This document shows, in pieces, positions 34,558-43,474 of a stretch of DNA of 64,000 nucleotides. Location of the stretch: NCBI GenBank assembly GCA_020636675.1, contig JACJXK010000002.1, forward strand, positions 1 through 64,000. The letters run 5' to 3'. Each line of letters starts with the position of its first letter. Position 1 is the stretch's first letter. The translations under genes and the position numbers were made by a program. The notes under the pieces were generated by a model. That model ran no database searches and was not told the origin of the DNA. It was given only the letters and a program-made list of their open reading frames with translations. Source of the DNA: Prevotellaceae bacterium. GTDB lineage: Bacteria; Bacteroidota; Bacteroidia; Bacteroidales; Paludibacteraceae.

Positions 34558-36444
34558 ATGATACGAGAAATAATAAATTTTACGGAGAATCTCATTGCTG
34601 ATATACCAGATATTATGCAGTGGAAAGTTGAACCAAGTCAAGGAATTCATATAATTGTTGAACTTGACAATCAAGGGCGTTGGATAAATGGAGAAAAGGA
34701 TTGTTTCTGTACGAATACAGATAAGGATAATATCCCTTTTGCTATGTTAGTTCAATATGAGCAGGCTGGATCTAGGGTAGGAACTACTATGAATAAAGTG
34801 TTGGATAAGAAGAAACAAATCTTCTCATGTTCACCTTTTATTCTGAGTTTTAAAAAGAAATCATTATCAAATGATAAGTTAGAAGGATTTGGCATTGAGA
34901 AAATTATAAAATTATTACCAGATTATTTTGCGAATGCGCAGAATACATGTCTCTTGGAAGATGAAAGATTAATACAACTTTCAAAAGCTTTTCAACAACA
35001 ATGTTCTGAAGTCTTAAATTTTCTACAGGCTAAAATTGTTACGCAAAAAATAAAAGGAGAAGACGTAGAGGTAAAACTGTTTGATCTTATTAAAGATGAT
35101 GAATATATCAATCTGTATCTAAAAAATGCCACAATTGAAGAGTATCGCTCTGCACATGATGTTTACCTGAAAGATAAATTGTTTAATTGTAACAATTATA
35201 ATAAAGAGTCAGAAAATGAAATTTTAGGTTTAAGCAATTTCTTAAACGGATTAAATAGTAAAAAGCCGTTTTTGGAACATAAGACTTCTTTAAATAATAT
35301 AAACGGACGTATTTCTACAAAAGAAGCAAATGTGCTTAGTGATTTTGAGTCATTAATAAACAATAGAATATTGCCAAATCCTTTGCCAATAGTTATTGAT
35401 GACAAAGAAGCAAATAAGGCAATCATAAAGATTTTTAATGAAGATTCCGACCCTATCTCATATAGAGAAGTGTTGAATAGATTATTTGCTCGAAATAATA
35501 TTAAAAACTTATCAGATTATTATTTAATAAATTATTCAAAAAGGAAATCCATTGTACTTAATGATGTGGATTTTGTGCCTCTTTTCCGCTTTGCTTTTGA
35601 TAAGCCACTTACAATATCCAATATATTTCAATGTGGAATCAATGAAGAAAAAGTATTTAAACCATATACTTCAATAGGAATATCAAACATATTCGATTTT
35701 GAACGGATTGTTGTAAAATCTATATTCAATAACTCATTAGTAAAAATAAAAGACGATAGATACTCTACCAATTACTTTGGTGATATTGATCCAACTTATG
35801 TCAGTGGTGGAGATACAATGTATTTATTGATTCTAAAATATAGGAAGGCCTTTTATGACTACATCTATAAATCAAAAATAAATGCAATTAATGGGTTGAT
35901 GTTTAACGATATGATGGCTCAATCTATTTTGTCAAATATCCAGAAAGATGATGTGTCTGGCAGATTTAGTTGGAACAATACAATAAAAGAAAAACTCAAC
36001 ATTTGGTTTAGTCTATACAATTTATTCAATAATAATATAAAACAGGAGGAAGACATGGCTTCAAAAGTGACAGAATTAGTTTCAAAGATGAGTGCCGTAG
36101 CCAAAGGCCAATCTCATTTTGAAAATCCCGAAGAATTTGCTTTCGGGGCAGGACAAATCGTGTCCTATTTGATTGATAGAAGCGTTGCAAGCAACAAAAC
36201 TTATGCAATGCTTGAACCTTATCTGCAAAAGTCAAAATCCGGACAATTGCAGGACGCTATTGCGCAGACAATAGCAGTATATAAACACGACATCAGCACC
36301 TACAAAGGAGCTTTTCAAAGTTTGTCTTCGGACGTGTTGACGTATGATGACAACATAGAAGTAAAACCTCTGCTTAAGTTCTTTCTGGCAGGTTGCTTTT
36401 GCGATTGTGTGATTTATCAGAAAAAAGACAGTAATAATAATTAA
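34558..36444 (+). CDS. cas8b: Type I-B large subunit Cas8b
   Basis: 628 residues from ATG 34558 (MIREIINF); the frame is open from a TTG at 34537. Large subunits diverge strongly, so identity rests on position between cas6 and cas7, length and composition. This is the Cas8b/Csh1 type, which binds the crRNA 5' end and reads the PAM in Cascade. No clear zinc-finger Cys cluster is seen. The coding sequence is much more AT-rich than the metabolic genes nearby. The last 129 codons are preceded by an internal ribosome-binding site and probably also give a separate Cas11b protein (next entry). Confidence 0.85.
   Translation: MIREIINFTENLIADIPDIMQWKVEPSQGIHIIVELDNQGRWINGEKDCFCTNTDKDNIPFAMLVQYEQAGSRVGTTMNKVLDKKKQIFSCSPFILSFKKKSLSNDKLEGFGIEKIIKLLPDYFANAQNTCLLEDERLIQLSKAFQQQCSEVLNFLQAKIVTQKIKGEDVEVKLFDLIKDDEYINLYLKNATIEEYRSAHDVYLKDKLFNCNNYNKESENEILGLSNFLNGLNSKKPFLEHKTSLNNINGRISTKEANVLSDFESLINNRILPNPLPIVIDDKEANKAIIKIFNEDSDPISYREVLNRLFARNNIKNLSDYYLINYSKRKSIVLNDVDFVPLFRFAFDKPLTISNIFQCGINEEKVFKPYTSIGISNIFDFERIVVKSIFNNSLVKIKDDRYSTNYFGDIDPTYVSGGDTMYLLILKYRKAFYDYIYKSKINAINGLMFNDMMAQSILSNIQKDDVSGRFSWNNTIKEKLNIWFSLYNLFNNNIKQEEDMASKVTELVSKMSAVAKGQSHFENPEEFAFGAGQIVSYLIDRSVASNKTYAMLEPYLQKSKSGQLQDAIAQTIAVYKHDISTYKGAFQSLSSDVLTYDDNIEVKPLLKFFLAGCFCDCVIYQKKDSNNN
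36044..36050 (+). promoter_or_regulatory. Internal Shine-Dalgarno sequence for Cas11b
   Basis: AGGAGGA inside the cas8b reading frame (codons for KQEED), four bases before an in-frame ATG. It is the strongest Shine-Dalgarno match I noticed in the window. Confidence 0.7.
36055..36444 (+). CDS. cas11b: Predicted small subunit Cas11b from an internal start in cas8b
   Basis: An in-frame ATG at 36055 follows AGGAGGA at 36044-36050, a near-perfect Shine-Dalgarno at 4-5 bases spacing in a genome where such sites are rare. It would give a 129-residue helical protein (MASKVTELVSKMSAVAKG... ending KKDSNNN). In several type I-B, I-C and I-D systems the small subunit is known to be made from the 3' end of the cas8/cas10d gene this way. 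No separate cas11 gene is present in the operon, which supports the call. Confidence 0.75.
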   Translation: MASKVTELVSKMSAVAKGQSHFENPEEFAFGAGQIVSYLIDRSVASNKTYAMLEPYLQKSKSGQLQDAIAQTIAVYKHDISTYKGAFQSLSSDVLTYDDNIEVKPLLKFFLAGCFCDCVIYQKKDSNNN

Positions 36445-36463
36445 AGAATAGGAGATTAAAACA

Positions 36464-37408
36464 ATGACAGAATTTAAAAACAGGGTTTTTGGATGTGCTA
36501 TAGTAAAAGCCATTAATTCAAATTATAACGCAGACTTTTCAGGACAACCACGCACGTTGCCTAATGGTACTATATATGCAACAGATAAAGCATACAAATA
36601 CACCGTAAAAAATTATTTGAAAGATGTATATTCGGATGATAAGGTGTTCTATTTTAAATCATTAAATGAAAATCTTAATCCACTTTCTTTGGATGAAACG
36701 TATTCTAGATTATTTGGAGAGTACCCAAAAGGGACTGGAAAAGAAAAAGACAAGATAGTAAAAATGTCTGTTGCAAAGAATCTGTTGTCATGCATTGACA
36801 TTAGATTGTTTGGCGCAACGTTTGCCGGGGCGACAAATATATCATTACATGGGCCTATTCAGGTTAATCATGGAGTAAATGTTTGGAAAGAAAATAATAT
36901 TTTCACAGAGCAAATCACCTCTCCTTTTAGCAATAAAGCCGATGATCCCGAAGCGGAAAAGGGCATGACTACTATTGGCCGTCAATCGCGTTTGGAAGAA
37001 GGCCATTATTTGCATCATTTTTCGATCAACCCACAAAATTTGTGTGATATAACAGAACTTGCAGGAGAAGGTGCAGATAAACTTTCTTCGGATGACATTG
37101 AAAAACTCAAAGAAGCCATGCGCCGTGGCGTAACTTGGTACGATTCTGCATCTAAAGCGGGTTGCGAAAACGAGATGTTGGTTTGGATTCAACTAAATGA
37201 AGGATCAAAAAACGTTTTACCTAATTTCACTACTTTAATTAGTCTGAAACAGGAAAAGAAAGATGGTAAATGTGTCTATGACTTTGCTAAACTAAAGGCA
37301 GAATTAGAAAAAATATCTTCTGATATAGAAAGAATAGAGATTTACTATAACAAACAAACGGTTGCAATAGAAAATTTACCTGATAACACGACAGAAAACG
37401 ACATATAA
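36464..37408 (+). CDS. cas7: Type I-B Cascade backbone protein Cas7 (Csh2-like)
   Basis: 314 residues. N-terminal FKNRVFGCAIVKAINSNYNADFSG and later VAKNLLSCIDIRLFGATFAG and SRLEEGHYLHHFSINPQN are typical of Cas7/Csh2. Several copies coat the crRNA in the Cascade complex. It follows cas8b by 19 bases and precedes cas5 by one base, so the effector genes form one unit. Confidence 0.9.
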   Translation: MTEFKNRVFGCAIVKAINSNYNADFSGQPRTLPNGTIYATDKAYKYTVKNYLKDVYSDDKVFYFKSLNENLNPLSLDETYSRLFGEYPKGTGKEKDKIVKMSVAKNLLSCIDIRLFGATFAGATNISLHGPIQVNHGVNVWKENNIFTEQITSPFSNKADDPEAEKGMTTIGRQSRLEEGHYLHHFSINPQNLCDITELAGEGADKLSSDDIEKLKEAMRRGVTWYDSASKAGCENEMLVWIQLNEGSKNVLPNFTTLISLKQEKKDGKCVYDFAKLKAELEKISSDIERIEIYYNKQTVAIENLPDNTTENDI

Positions 37409-37409
37409 T

Positions 37410-38180
37410 ATGGCAAATCAGAAGTTAATATCGTTTGATCTAAAAGCGGAGTTCGGATTCTTTAAGAAACCGGACATCAACGATGGGCTCTATTTGACGT
37501 ACAATATGCTTCATAGACCGGCACTGCTCGGAATACTCGGCGCAATTGCGGGGTTGCAGGGGTATCAGAAAAATGGCGTTTTGCCTGAATATTACAATAA
37601 ATTGAAGGATTTGAAGGCCGGAATCGAACCGTTAGATTCGGATAAAGGCAATTACACCAAAGAGATACTCAGTTATAATAACGGAACCGGATTTGCCAGT
37701 GGCGAGGCCGGCGGAAATCTGATTGTAACGGAACAGATTCTGATAACGCCGGCTTATCGTTGTTATTTGCTATTAGACATTGATGAAGAAATTGAGAATA
37801 AATTGTATGTAAATCTGCAATCTTATCAAGCAGAGTTCCTCCCCTATATGGGGAAGAATGATTTTTCGGCATGGTGGGAGAATTTTGAGGAGTATCCTTT
37901 TTCTGAGTTTGATTTTTCGACAAATTACACAATTGCCTCTATTTTCTCAAAGACGGAGGCTGCAAGCAAGTTTGTGGTTAAATCTATGAGTATGTTTTCA
38001 GCTTCAGAGCCAACATGGCTTTATTTTGAAAAATTGCCAGTCTGCTTTGACGAACAATTGTTTCAATACTCATACGCTGATTTTGTATATTCGAATGCAA
38101 AGTTTAGTAAGGACATGAACATGAGTGAAGCTGGGAAATTCTATAAACTAAATGAGAATACAGTAATTCAACTTACTTAA
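37410..38180 (+). CDS. cas5: Type I-B Cas5
   Basis: 256 residues starting MANQKLISFDLKAEFGFFKKPDIN, with the expected N-terminal RAMP strand and the HRPALLGILGAIAGLQGY helix of Cas5h/Cas5b proteins. Cas5 caps the crRNA 5' handle next to Cas8b. It abuts cas3 with no gap. Confidence 0.88.
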   Translation: MANQKLISFDLKAEFGFFKKPDINDGLYLTYNMLHRPALLGILGAIAGLQGYQKNGVLPEYYNKLKDLKAGIEPLDSDKGNYTKEILSYNNGTGFASGEAGGNLIVTEQILITPAYRCYLLLDIDEEIENKLYVNLQSYQAEFLPYMGKNDFSAWWENFEEYPFSEFDFSTNYTIASIFSKTEAASKFVVKSMSMFSASEPTWLYFEKLPVCFDEQLFQYSYADFVYSNAKFSKDMNMSEAGKFYKLNENTVIQLT

Positions 38181-40871
38181 ATGGACTTTGATTTCAGTTA
38201 CTTTAATGGATTTATAGCGAATAGCAACAGCTATTATGCTCATTTACCTAAAGAAACAGAATGTTCTCGGCGGCCAGAGTTGCTGTCGGAACATTCTGCT
38301 TTGGTTTATGCTTATGCAAAAGAAATTATCAGCAAACAATCATTGGGCGGAATCATAGAAAACTTAATAGAATCCTCGATTCCTGCTGGTTTAGACGTCA
38401 GAAAAATAAATCCTTTAATATCGGATCTGTTTTATAAATCAATAGCATATCATGACCTTGGCAAGGTAAATAAGAAATTCCAGATTGCCAGGATGAAGAA
38501 TAGGGCGGATGTGTTATCTGTATCACATGGCTTTGACAGTCAACATTCGATAATTGGCGTATATCTGTATCTTGCTGATTTTTTTTCAACACTATTGAAA
38601 ACAGAATTGACAGAAGCAGAACAAGTCTTTTTGTCGAATGTCTCTCTCTATTTAAGTTACTCTATTTATAAACATCATGCCCCCTGTCTGAATGAAAGTC
38701 AAAATGATACCGTCTGGGATAATGAAGATTTATTTGTTTTAAAGTCATATTTATCGCTGTTTAAAATAGATTTAAATGATGAGCAAATAGGTTTATTCCA
38801 TAATTGCTTTTTGAAAAATGCAAATTTCAATTTCTTCTTTGAACGATATAACAGTGATGTAATAAAGAAAAAAAATACCTTCCCGTTGTTTGCCTTGTGC
38901 AAACTAAACTATTCTTTGCTCACTGCCTCTGATTATTTGGCGACAGCCCACTATATGAACGGATGGACTGAAATGTATTCGGATTATGGACTGATAGACG
39001 ATGCGCTTCGGCAAAAAATTATCTCAAACATTGAACGTAACAAAACTTACAACAAGGCTGTATATAAGACTATAGCAAAAGATGACATTCCGAATGCCGA
39101 TCAATTGAGGGAACCGTCTAATAATAATCTAAATGAACTAAGAAAAGGTATTGCGATAGAGGTCATTCAGAATATACGGAAAAATACGAACAAGAATCTG
39201 TTTTATTTAGAGGCACCAACCGGAAGCGGTAAGACAAACGCCTCTATGCTGGCTTTGGCTGAATTGTTACGAGCCGACAGACAGCACGAGATAAATAAGG
39301 TCTTTTATGTGTTCCCGTTTACGACATTGATTACTCAAACATATAAATCATTGTCAGAAACATTTGGACTGAATGTTGATGAAATAGCAGAGATACATTC
39401 AAAAGCCTCGTTTCATACCGGAAACTATGAGGATGATTATTTGAATTACCTTGATAATTTGTTCGTTAACTATCCGATTTCGTTGCTCTCTCATATCCGA
39501 TTCTTTGATGTGCTGAAAACAAATGGGAAAGAGACGAACTATTTGCTGCATAGAATGGCAAATTCGATTGTAATTATAGATGAAATACAATCGTATTCGC
39601 CGAAAACGTGGGATAAAGTTATCTATTTCATAAATAACTATGCGCACTTCTTCAATATGAAGTTCATTATCATGTCGGCAACACTACCTAAGATTGGGGA
39701 GATATTAGACGACAAAGGTTTGGCGGGTGATTTTGTTTATTTAGTGAAGGATAAGTCCAAATATTTTCAGAACCCGAACTTCTGTAAAAGGGTAAATATA
39801 GATTACAGTTTACTTGAATGTCCGTGTGCGACAAAAGAAGATAAATGCGATTATTTGAGTCGGTTGAAAGAGTGCTTGTTTGAAAAATCAGAAGAATTTG
39901 CTGCTCAGAACGAATTGCATCCGCAAAGTGTCCATACAATCATCGAATTTATCTTCAAGAAAACGGCATCAGAATTTTATTCTATTGTAAAAGAGGACAA
40001 TGACTTTTTTGATGAAGTGTTTCTATTATCCGGTACAATCTTAGAACCAAGAAGAAAAGAGATTATAGACAAACTGAAATCTTCTGCACTACGCAGTAAA
40101 AAAGTACTATTGATCACTACACAAGTTGTTGAGGCCGGCGTTGATATTGATATGGATTTGGGCTTTAAGGACAAATCTATAATTGACAGTGAAGAGCAAT
40201 TGGCCGGTCGCATCAATCGAAATGTCAATAAACCACGATGTACACTCTATCTTTTCAATTGTGACACGGAGAAAACCCTGTATGGCAAAGATGATAGATA
40301 TCGGTTTGCGCGAGAAATGGATTTTGAGGACTACAAAAGCATTCTTGATTCCAAAGACTTTGACAGACTGTACAAAATGATTATTGACAAAACTATAAAC
40401 AATAATAAATCGTCTCTTATTGAGAACATCCATGATTTGGAAGGTTATGTGGCAACGCTCAATTATGCAGAAGTTGACAAACAATTGAAACTAATAAAAT
40501 CACTGAATGATTCTGTGTTTGTGCCGATTGACATTCCAATTCAATATCTCAAGAACGACATTCCAATTCTGGATGAATTTGAAATTCATCATGGAGAGTA
40601 TGTTTCTGGTACAGATGTTTGGGATGCGTATGCCAATGTCATTTTCAATAGAGAAACTGATTTTGTGGAAACCAAAATAAAGATAAAGAAACTGCAAAGT
40701 CTGATGTCTGCCTTCTCGTTCTCCATCTTCAAAGGGGGCAATGATTATGATGTGCTAAAAACGTATGGTGAAGAAAAGCTTGGATATATCTATCTAAACT
40801 CCTATGTTGATGTATATTCGTTCGAAAATGGTGTGATTGCGGAAAACTTAAAGGATTCTAATTTTATATAG
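38181..40871 (+). CDS. cas3: CRISPR-associated helicase-nuclease Cas3 (HD domain fused to helicase)
   Basis: 896 residues. The N-terminal HD nuclease has H91-D92 in YHDLGKVNKKF, with more His near 153-160 (HH in YKHHAPC). The superfamily 2 helicase follows: Walker A APTGSGKTN near residue 348, DEIQSY (motif II) near 467, SATLPK (III), VVEAGVDIDMD (V) and QLAGRINRN (VI). Cas3 is recruited by Cascade to nick, unwind and degrade target DNA. All motifs are intact, so interference should be active. Confidence 0.95.
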   Translation: MDFDFSYFNGFIANSNSYYAHLPKETECSRRPELLSEHSALVYAYAKEIISKQSLGGIIENLIESSIPAGLDVRKINPLISDLFYKSIAYHDLGKVNKKFQIARMKNRADVLSVSHGFDSQHSIIGVYLYLADFFSTLLKTELTEAEQVFLSNVSLYLSYSIYKHHAPCLNESQNDTVWDNEDLFVLKSYLSLFKIDLNDEQIGLFHNCFLKNANFNFFFERYNSDVIKKKNTFPLFALCKLNYSLLTASDYLATAHYMNGWTEMYSDYGLIDDALRQKIISNIERNKTYNKAVYKTIAKDDIPNADQLREPSNNNLNELRKGIAIEVIQNIRKNTNKNLFYLEAPTGSGKTNASMLALAELLRADRQHEINKVFYVFPFTTLITQTYKSLSETFGLNVDEIAEIHSKASFHTGNYEDDYLNYLDNLFVNYPISLLSHIRFFDVLKTNGKETNYLLHRMANSIVIIDEIQSYSPKTWDKVIYFINNYAHFFNMKFIIMSATLPKIGEILDDKGLAGDFVYLVKDKSKYFQNPNFCKRVNIDYSLLECPCATKEDKCDYLSRLKECLFEKSEEFAAQNELHPQSVHTIIEFIFKKTASEFYSIVKEDNDFFDEVFLLSGTILEPRRKEIIDKLKSSALRSKKVLLITTQVVEAGVDIDMDLGFKDKSIIDSEEQLAGRINRNVNKPRCTLYLFNCDTEKTLYGKDDRYRFAREMDFEDYKSILDSKDFDRLYKMIIDKTINNNKSSLIENIHDLEGYVATLNYAEVDKQLKLIKSLNDSVFVPIDIPIQYLKNDIPILDEFEIHHGEYVSGTDVWDAYANVIFNRETDFVETKIKIKKLQSLMSAFSFSIFKGGNDYDVLKTYGEEKLGYIYLNSYVDVYSFENGVIAENLKDSNFI

Positions 40872-40873
40872 TT

Positions 40874-41401
40874 ATGCGCATTAATGCAACTCTAATCAAT
40901 CTATATCAGGTATGTAAACGAGAGATGTGGTTACATGCGAATGGAATTCGCTTCGAGCACACCTCCGACCTTGTGTACGAAGGCAAGCTGATCCATGAGG
41001 AGAGCTATCCTCAACGATCTGAGAAATATGAGGAGGTAGAACTCGATGGGATAAAGGTCGATTTTTACGACACGAAGAACAAGGTCATCCATGAGATAAA
41101 GAAGTCGAACAAGGTGGAGTCCGCCCATGAGTGGCAGCTGAAGTATTACCTCTATGTGTTCGAACGGAATGGCATGGACGGGGTGACGGGCATCTTGGAA
41201 TATCCCACGTTGCGGAAAACGCAGGAGGTGGTGTTGAGCGATGTGGACCGGGAGATGATCAGGGAGATGGAGTCGAAGATCCAGTCTGTCGTCGAGAGCG
41301 AGGCTTGTCCGCCAGCCGAGAAGAAAGGCATCTGCCGAAACTGCAGCTATTATGAGTTCTGTTATAGCTCGGAAGAGGAAAATACAAATAGACAGGATTG
41401 A
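40874..41401 (+). CDS. cas4: Cas4 nuclease of the adaptation module
   Basis: 175 residues. A PD-(D/E)XK nuclease with an iron-sulfur cluster: Cys14 in YQVCKREMW, and three further Cys in CRNCSYYEFC near the end; the core is KVDFYD...VIHEIKKS and WQLKYYLYV. Cas4 trims prespacers and selects PAM-bearing DNA. The last codons and the stop (NRQD then TGA) lie in the left inverted repeat that borders the following GxxExxY gene, so the original C-terminus may have been changed slightly; all catalytic residues lie before it. Confidence 0.93.
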   Translation: MRINATLINLYQVCKREMWLHANGIRFEHTSDLVYEGKLIHEESYPQRSEKYEEVELDGIKVDFYDTKNKVIHEIKKSNKVESAHEWQLKYYLYVFERNGMDGVTGILEYPTLRKTQEVVLSDVDREMIREMESKIQSVVESEACPPAEKKGICRNCSYYEFCYSSEEENTNRQD

Positions 41402-41416
41402 CAGGAAAAACAGGAT
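41391..41416 (+). repeat. Left imperfect inverted repeat of the GxxExxY unit
   Basis: Three CAGGA motifs at 9-base spacing, beginning GACAGGAT and ending ACAGGAT. The reverse complement of 41870-41895 matches it at 21 of 26 positions. It provides the cas4 stop codon. Confidence 0.7.
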
Positions 41417-41499
41417 GATTCCTATCGGGCAATCAAAGTTTTTACTTTAATTAAGCATGGATTCTGTCCGGAAGATATTAATAACTAAAATCAGAAAGT

Positions 41500-41898
41500 A
41501 TGATTCATGAAGAACTGACGTCAAAAATTATTAAAGCGGCCTATAATGTGTATAATGTTTTAGGTGGCGGTTTTTTGGAAAAGGTGTATCATAATGCCAT
41601 GTTGATTGAGCTAGATGATTTAGGGTTGATGGTCGATTCTGAAAAGCCGATAAAAGTACAATATAAAGGGGTGACAGTTGGTGATTATTATGCGGATATC
41701 GTGGTTGATGGTGACGTTATTGTGGAACTCAAAGCTGTTGAAAATCTGAGCAAGGTGCACGAAATACAACTGGTTAACTACTTGTCGGCAACGAGTGTGG
41801 ATGTGGGTCTGCTGGTTAATTTTGGAAGTGCAAAAGTGGAAGTTAAACGTAAATATAGGGAATATAAAAATCCTGCTAATCCTGTATATCCTGTCTGA
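41500..41898 (+). CDS. GxxExxY protein (PD-(D/E)XK_3-type) inserted between cas4 and cas1
   Basis: 132 residues. The family-naming motif is GFLEKVY near residue 28, and the nuclease-like core is DYYADIVVDGDVIVELKAVENL (Asp, then E-x-K). The protein ends NPANPVYPV, a Pro-rich tail coded by the right inverted repeat. The family is widespread, usually outside CRISPR loci, and its function is not known to me. Here it lies 98 bases after cas4 and 6 bases before cas1, in the same direction. It could be a passenger or an extra nuclease used in spacer capture. Confidence 0.85.
   Translation: MIHEELTSKIIKAAYNVYNVLGGGFLEKVYHNAMLIELDDLGLMVDSEKPIKVQYKGVTVGDYYADIVVDGDVIVELKAVENLSKVHEIQLVNYLSATSVDVGLLVNFGSAKVEVKRKYREYKNPANPVYPV
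41870..41895 (+). repeat. Right imperfect inverted repeat of the GxxExxY unit
   Basis: Three TCCTG motifs, reverse complement of the left repeat with 5 mismatches in 26. It also codes for the NPANPVYPV tail, so the repeat and the protein end are the same sequence. Confidence 0.7.
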
Positions 41899-41904
41899 AG
41901 AATT

Positions 41905-42924
41905 ATGAGAAAAACTTACTATTTATTTAACCCGGGCACCTTGGAGCGCAAGGACAACACGTTGAAGTTTACCCCATTCGAGGAAGATGGGAACGGAGAG
42001 ATGTCGAGGCCCGGCCAGCCACGTTATCTTCCGGTGGAGGATGTGGCCGAGTTTTATGTGTTCGGTTCGTTGCGCGCCAACAGCGCATTGTATAATTTCC
42101 TTGGGCAGATGGACATCGCCGTCCACTTCTTCGATTATTACGAGAACTATACGGGTTCGTTCATGCCCCGCGACGGACTGCTCTCCGGACGGATGTTGTT
42201 GGCTCAAACTGCGGCATATCAGGATCCGGCGATGCGGTTGGAGATTGCCCGGAAGTTTATCGAAGGGGCTGTCTTCAATATGAAGAAAACGTTGAAATAT
42301 TACGAGAACAGAGGCAAGGACACGTCGCCCATGGCGATGCTGATGGACGGTTATGCGCAGAAGATACCCGAAACGAAGAACGTTGCGGAGCTGATGGGAA
42401 TCGAAGGCAACATCCGCCAGACCTATTACGATGCGTTCAGTCTGATCATCGATGCCTTCGACATGGGCGGACGCACCAAGCAACCCCCTCGCAACGAGGT
42501 GAACGCGCTGATATCTTTCGGGAACATGATGTGCTATTCGCAGTGCCTACGGGCAATACATCAGACTCAGCTGAATCCGACCATCAGTTACCTGCATACA
42601 CCCGGCGAACGGCGATATTCGCTCTCACTGGACATAACCGAGGTCTTTAAGCCGATACTGGTAGACCGTGTCATCTTTAAGGTGTTGAACAAAAAGGAGA
42701 TTCAGACGGAGCATTTCGACAACAAGATGAACCGCTGTCTGCTGAACCAGAAGGGGAAGAAAATCTTTGTAAAAGCCTTTGAAGACCGTCTGAACGAGAC
42801 GTTCCAGCACCGTACCCTCGGACGGAATGTGAGCTACCGACATCTGATGAAACTGGAGTGCTACAAGTTGGCCAAGCACTTGCTGAAGATGGAGGAGTAC
42901 AAACCGTTTAAGATGTATTGGTAA
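41905..42924 (+). CDS. cas1: Cas1 integrase (type I-B)
   Basis: 339 residues, normal for Cas1b. Metal-site regions are visible: GIEGNIRQTYYDAF (Glu), YLHTPGERRYSLSLDITEVFKP (His and Asp/Glu), with the conserved SFGNMMCYSQ helix between them. Cas1 joins new spacers at the leader end of the array together with Cas2. Intact, so the array could still grow. Confidence 0.95.
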   Translation: MRKTYYLFNPGTLERKDNTLKFTPFEEDGNGEMSRPGQPRYLPVEDVAEFYVFGSLRANSALYNFLGQMDIAVHFFDYYENYTGSFMPRDGLLSGRMLLAQTAAYQDPAMRLEIARKFIEGAVFNMKKTLKYYENRGKDTSPMAMLMDGYAQKIPETKNVAELMGIEGNIRQTYYDAFSLIIDAFDMGGRTKQPPRNEVNALISFGNMMCYSQCLRAIHQTQLNPTISYLHTPGERRYSLSLDITEVFKPILVDRVIFKVLNKKEIQTEHFDNKMNRCLLNQKGKKIFVKAFEDRLNETFQHRTLGRNVSYRHLMKLECYKLAKHLLKMEEYKPFKMYW

Positions 42925-42945
42925 ACCATAAAAAAACAGAATGGT

Positions 42946-43209
42946 ATGTATGTGATAGTAGTTTATGATTGTGGAGAAAAGCGAGTCGCAAAAATGCTGA
43001 AGCTCTGCCGGCGTTACCTGAATTGGATACAGAATTCCGTTTTTGAGGGCGAGATATCGGAGGTGAAGTTGAAGGAGTTGAAGTATGCCGCAGAAGAAAT
43101 AATGGAAAAAGAAGAAGATAGTTTGATTATCTTTGCTTCCCGTAGGAACGAATGGTTCGAAAAGGAGATTCTCGGGAAAGAACGTGCAAGCACGGATAAT
43201 TTTCTGTAA
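42946..43209 (+). CDS. cas2: Cas2
   Basis: 87 residues starting MYVIVVYDCGEKRVAKMLKLC, with the ferredoxin-like beta-alpha-beta start and the Asp of YDCG. The central FEGEISEVKLKEL is typical. It forms the Cas1-Cas2 integrase. Last gene of the operon; the leader and array follow. Confidence 0.95.
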   Translation: MYVIVVYDCGEKRVAKMLKLCRRYLNWIQNSVFEGEISEVKLKELKYAAEEIMEKEEDSLIIFASRRNEWFEKEILGKERASTDNFL

Positions 43210-43474
43210 GACGCTCAAAAACAGATTGTTTTAGATTCGTTCCGGATTTCTATGTTGTCGAACGTATATTTTTAGGGAGGAAGAAAGGTGAACGGATCAC
43301 GAAAAATAGGAAAAAAAGTTCTTTGACATAATGGAAATCAAATAATTAGGCATAGTTGTCGATGCCCCTATGTTTTTATACAATTGTACATCGACAATTT
43401 TTTATAACTTAGCAGGGCGAAAAATGAGGTCTCAAACCCTTATTTTCCGCCCTTTTCTGCCGTCATTTGCACGG
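43210..43474 (+). promoter_or_regulatory. CRISPR leader
   Basis: 265 AT-rich bases between cas2 and the first repeat. The repeat ends in ATTGAAAC, the expected crRNA 5' handle, so the array reads on the + strand and this is its leader. It holds two hairpins: 43354-43399 (followed by six T, see next entry) and 43415-43452 (GGGCG...CCGCCC, one bulge), which ends 22 bases before the first repeat. Either could guide integration or separate the cas and array transcripts. Confidence 0.7.
43354..43404 (+). terminator. Possible terminator of the cas operon inside the leader
   Basis: AGTTGTCGATG pairs with CATCGACAATT (11 bp with one G-U), loop 24 bases, followed by a run of T. The same inverted repeat could instead be a protein-binding site for leader recognition. 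Confidence 0.5.
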
